Origin: Strigamia acuminata
Lineage: Eukaryota > Arthropoda > Chilopoda > Geophilomorpha > Linotaeniidae
DNA length: 64,000 nt
Direction: 5' to 3'
Assembly (NCBI GenBank): GCA_949358305.1
Contig: OX442320.1
Location: 6,216,259-6,280,258 of the forward strand
The position numbers and the translations under genes were made by a program. Each line of letters starts with the position of its first letter. Within the stretch, counting starts at the first letter, position 1. Of the stretch, positions 63,692 through 64,000 are shown piece by piece. The notes beneath the pieces were generated by a model. It searched no databases and had not been told where the DNA came from. It worked only from the letters and a program-made list of their open reading frames with translations.

Positions 63692-64000
63692 TATTCAAAT
63701 TGCTATCAGTAAACAGTTTTAGCATTTGCGAGGCCCTAGGAAATCTTTGGTAATCAGAAGGTGCCAAGAGGTTACTAGAAGACGGTAGGCCCAGGGTCGG
63801 CTGGAGGTTTTGCGGGCCTCGGAAAGCCTCGGTAAAAAGTTATTACTGGGCCCCTATAAAAATATTTTTGGTAAAAAATAATTTGAAAGTACGAGGCTAC
63901 TTTGAACGTGGGGCCTCGGTCTGAGGCCCAAAAGAACGAAGTCTGAGCCGGCCTTGGGTAGGCCCTAGGCTTGCTTACCCCTAAAACCACCACTGATTGC
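63692..64000 (+). other. Partial DNAH10 intron at the right edge
   Basis: No further exon is visible before the window ends. The remaining C-terminal AAA6 and C-terminal-domain exons, about 200 residues, must lie to the right. Confidence 0.6.
63789..63960. mobile_element. Possible MITE at the right edge
   Basis: GGCCCAGGGTCGGCT near 63787 and AGCCGGCCTTGGGTAGGCC near 63945 are imperfect inverted repeats around 170 bp with several GGCCTCGG words. It lies in the last visible DNAH10 intron. Confidence 0.45.

Overview
The window is a gene-dense, AT-rich stretch of an animal nuclear genome. Genes have many short introns with GT-AG borders and T-rich acceptors. Neurofibromin and axonemal dynein heavy chain 10 are present, which argues against a nematode. 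A short array of the arthropod-type telomere motif TTAGG lies in an intron, so an arthropod is the best guess; this is inference, not proof.

Layout: (1) 1-4.1 kb, minus strand: the 5' end of an unidentified serine-rich gene, with at least two candidate TATA promoters and alternative first exons. (2) 4.1-17.3 kb: mostly non-coding, interrupted at 6526-14306 by a recently inserted LTR element. It has two 2132-bp LTRs, a 4-bp target duplication, a tRNA-type primer site and one intact gag-like ORF, but no pol. (3) 17.4-33.9 kb, minus: a complete neurofibromin gene, which I could splice into 39 coding exons (2787 codons plus stop, in frame throughout). Its introns are swollen by minisatellites. 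(4) 34.2-36.9 kb, plus: a Spinster-family MFS transporter. (5) 37.4-39.6 kb, minus: a TMEM120 gene with an in-frame TAG in the reconstructed message. (6) 40.3-43.0 kb: three small nuclear genes for mitochondrial proteins, C1QBP (+), TRIAP1 (-) and GATC (+). (7) 43.5 kb to the right edge, plus: axonemal dynein heavy chain 10, 50 coding exons and 4386 codons inside the window; the last roughly 200 residues lie beyond it.

NF1/spinster, TMEM120/C1QBP and TRIAP1/GATC form three successive head-to-head pairs, so divergent promoters are the dominant arrangement. TRIAP1/GATC is the same divergent pair seen in human. The human relatives of TMEM120, TRIAP1, GATC and DNAH10 are all at 12q24.31, and those of NF1, spinster (SPNS2/3) and C1QBP are on chromosome 17, so the window may preserve old linkage.

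The most unusual items are the gag-only LTR element, the TMEM120 stop codon, the near-perfect 83-copy 20-bp array in an NF1 intron, the recurrence of about 20/21/31-bp periods in unrelated intronic arrays, and a TTAGG array held between inverted repeats. Exon borders were read by eye from splice consensus, frame continuity and family knowledge; no alignment or expression data were available.
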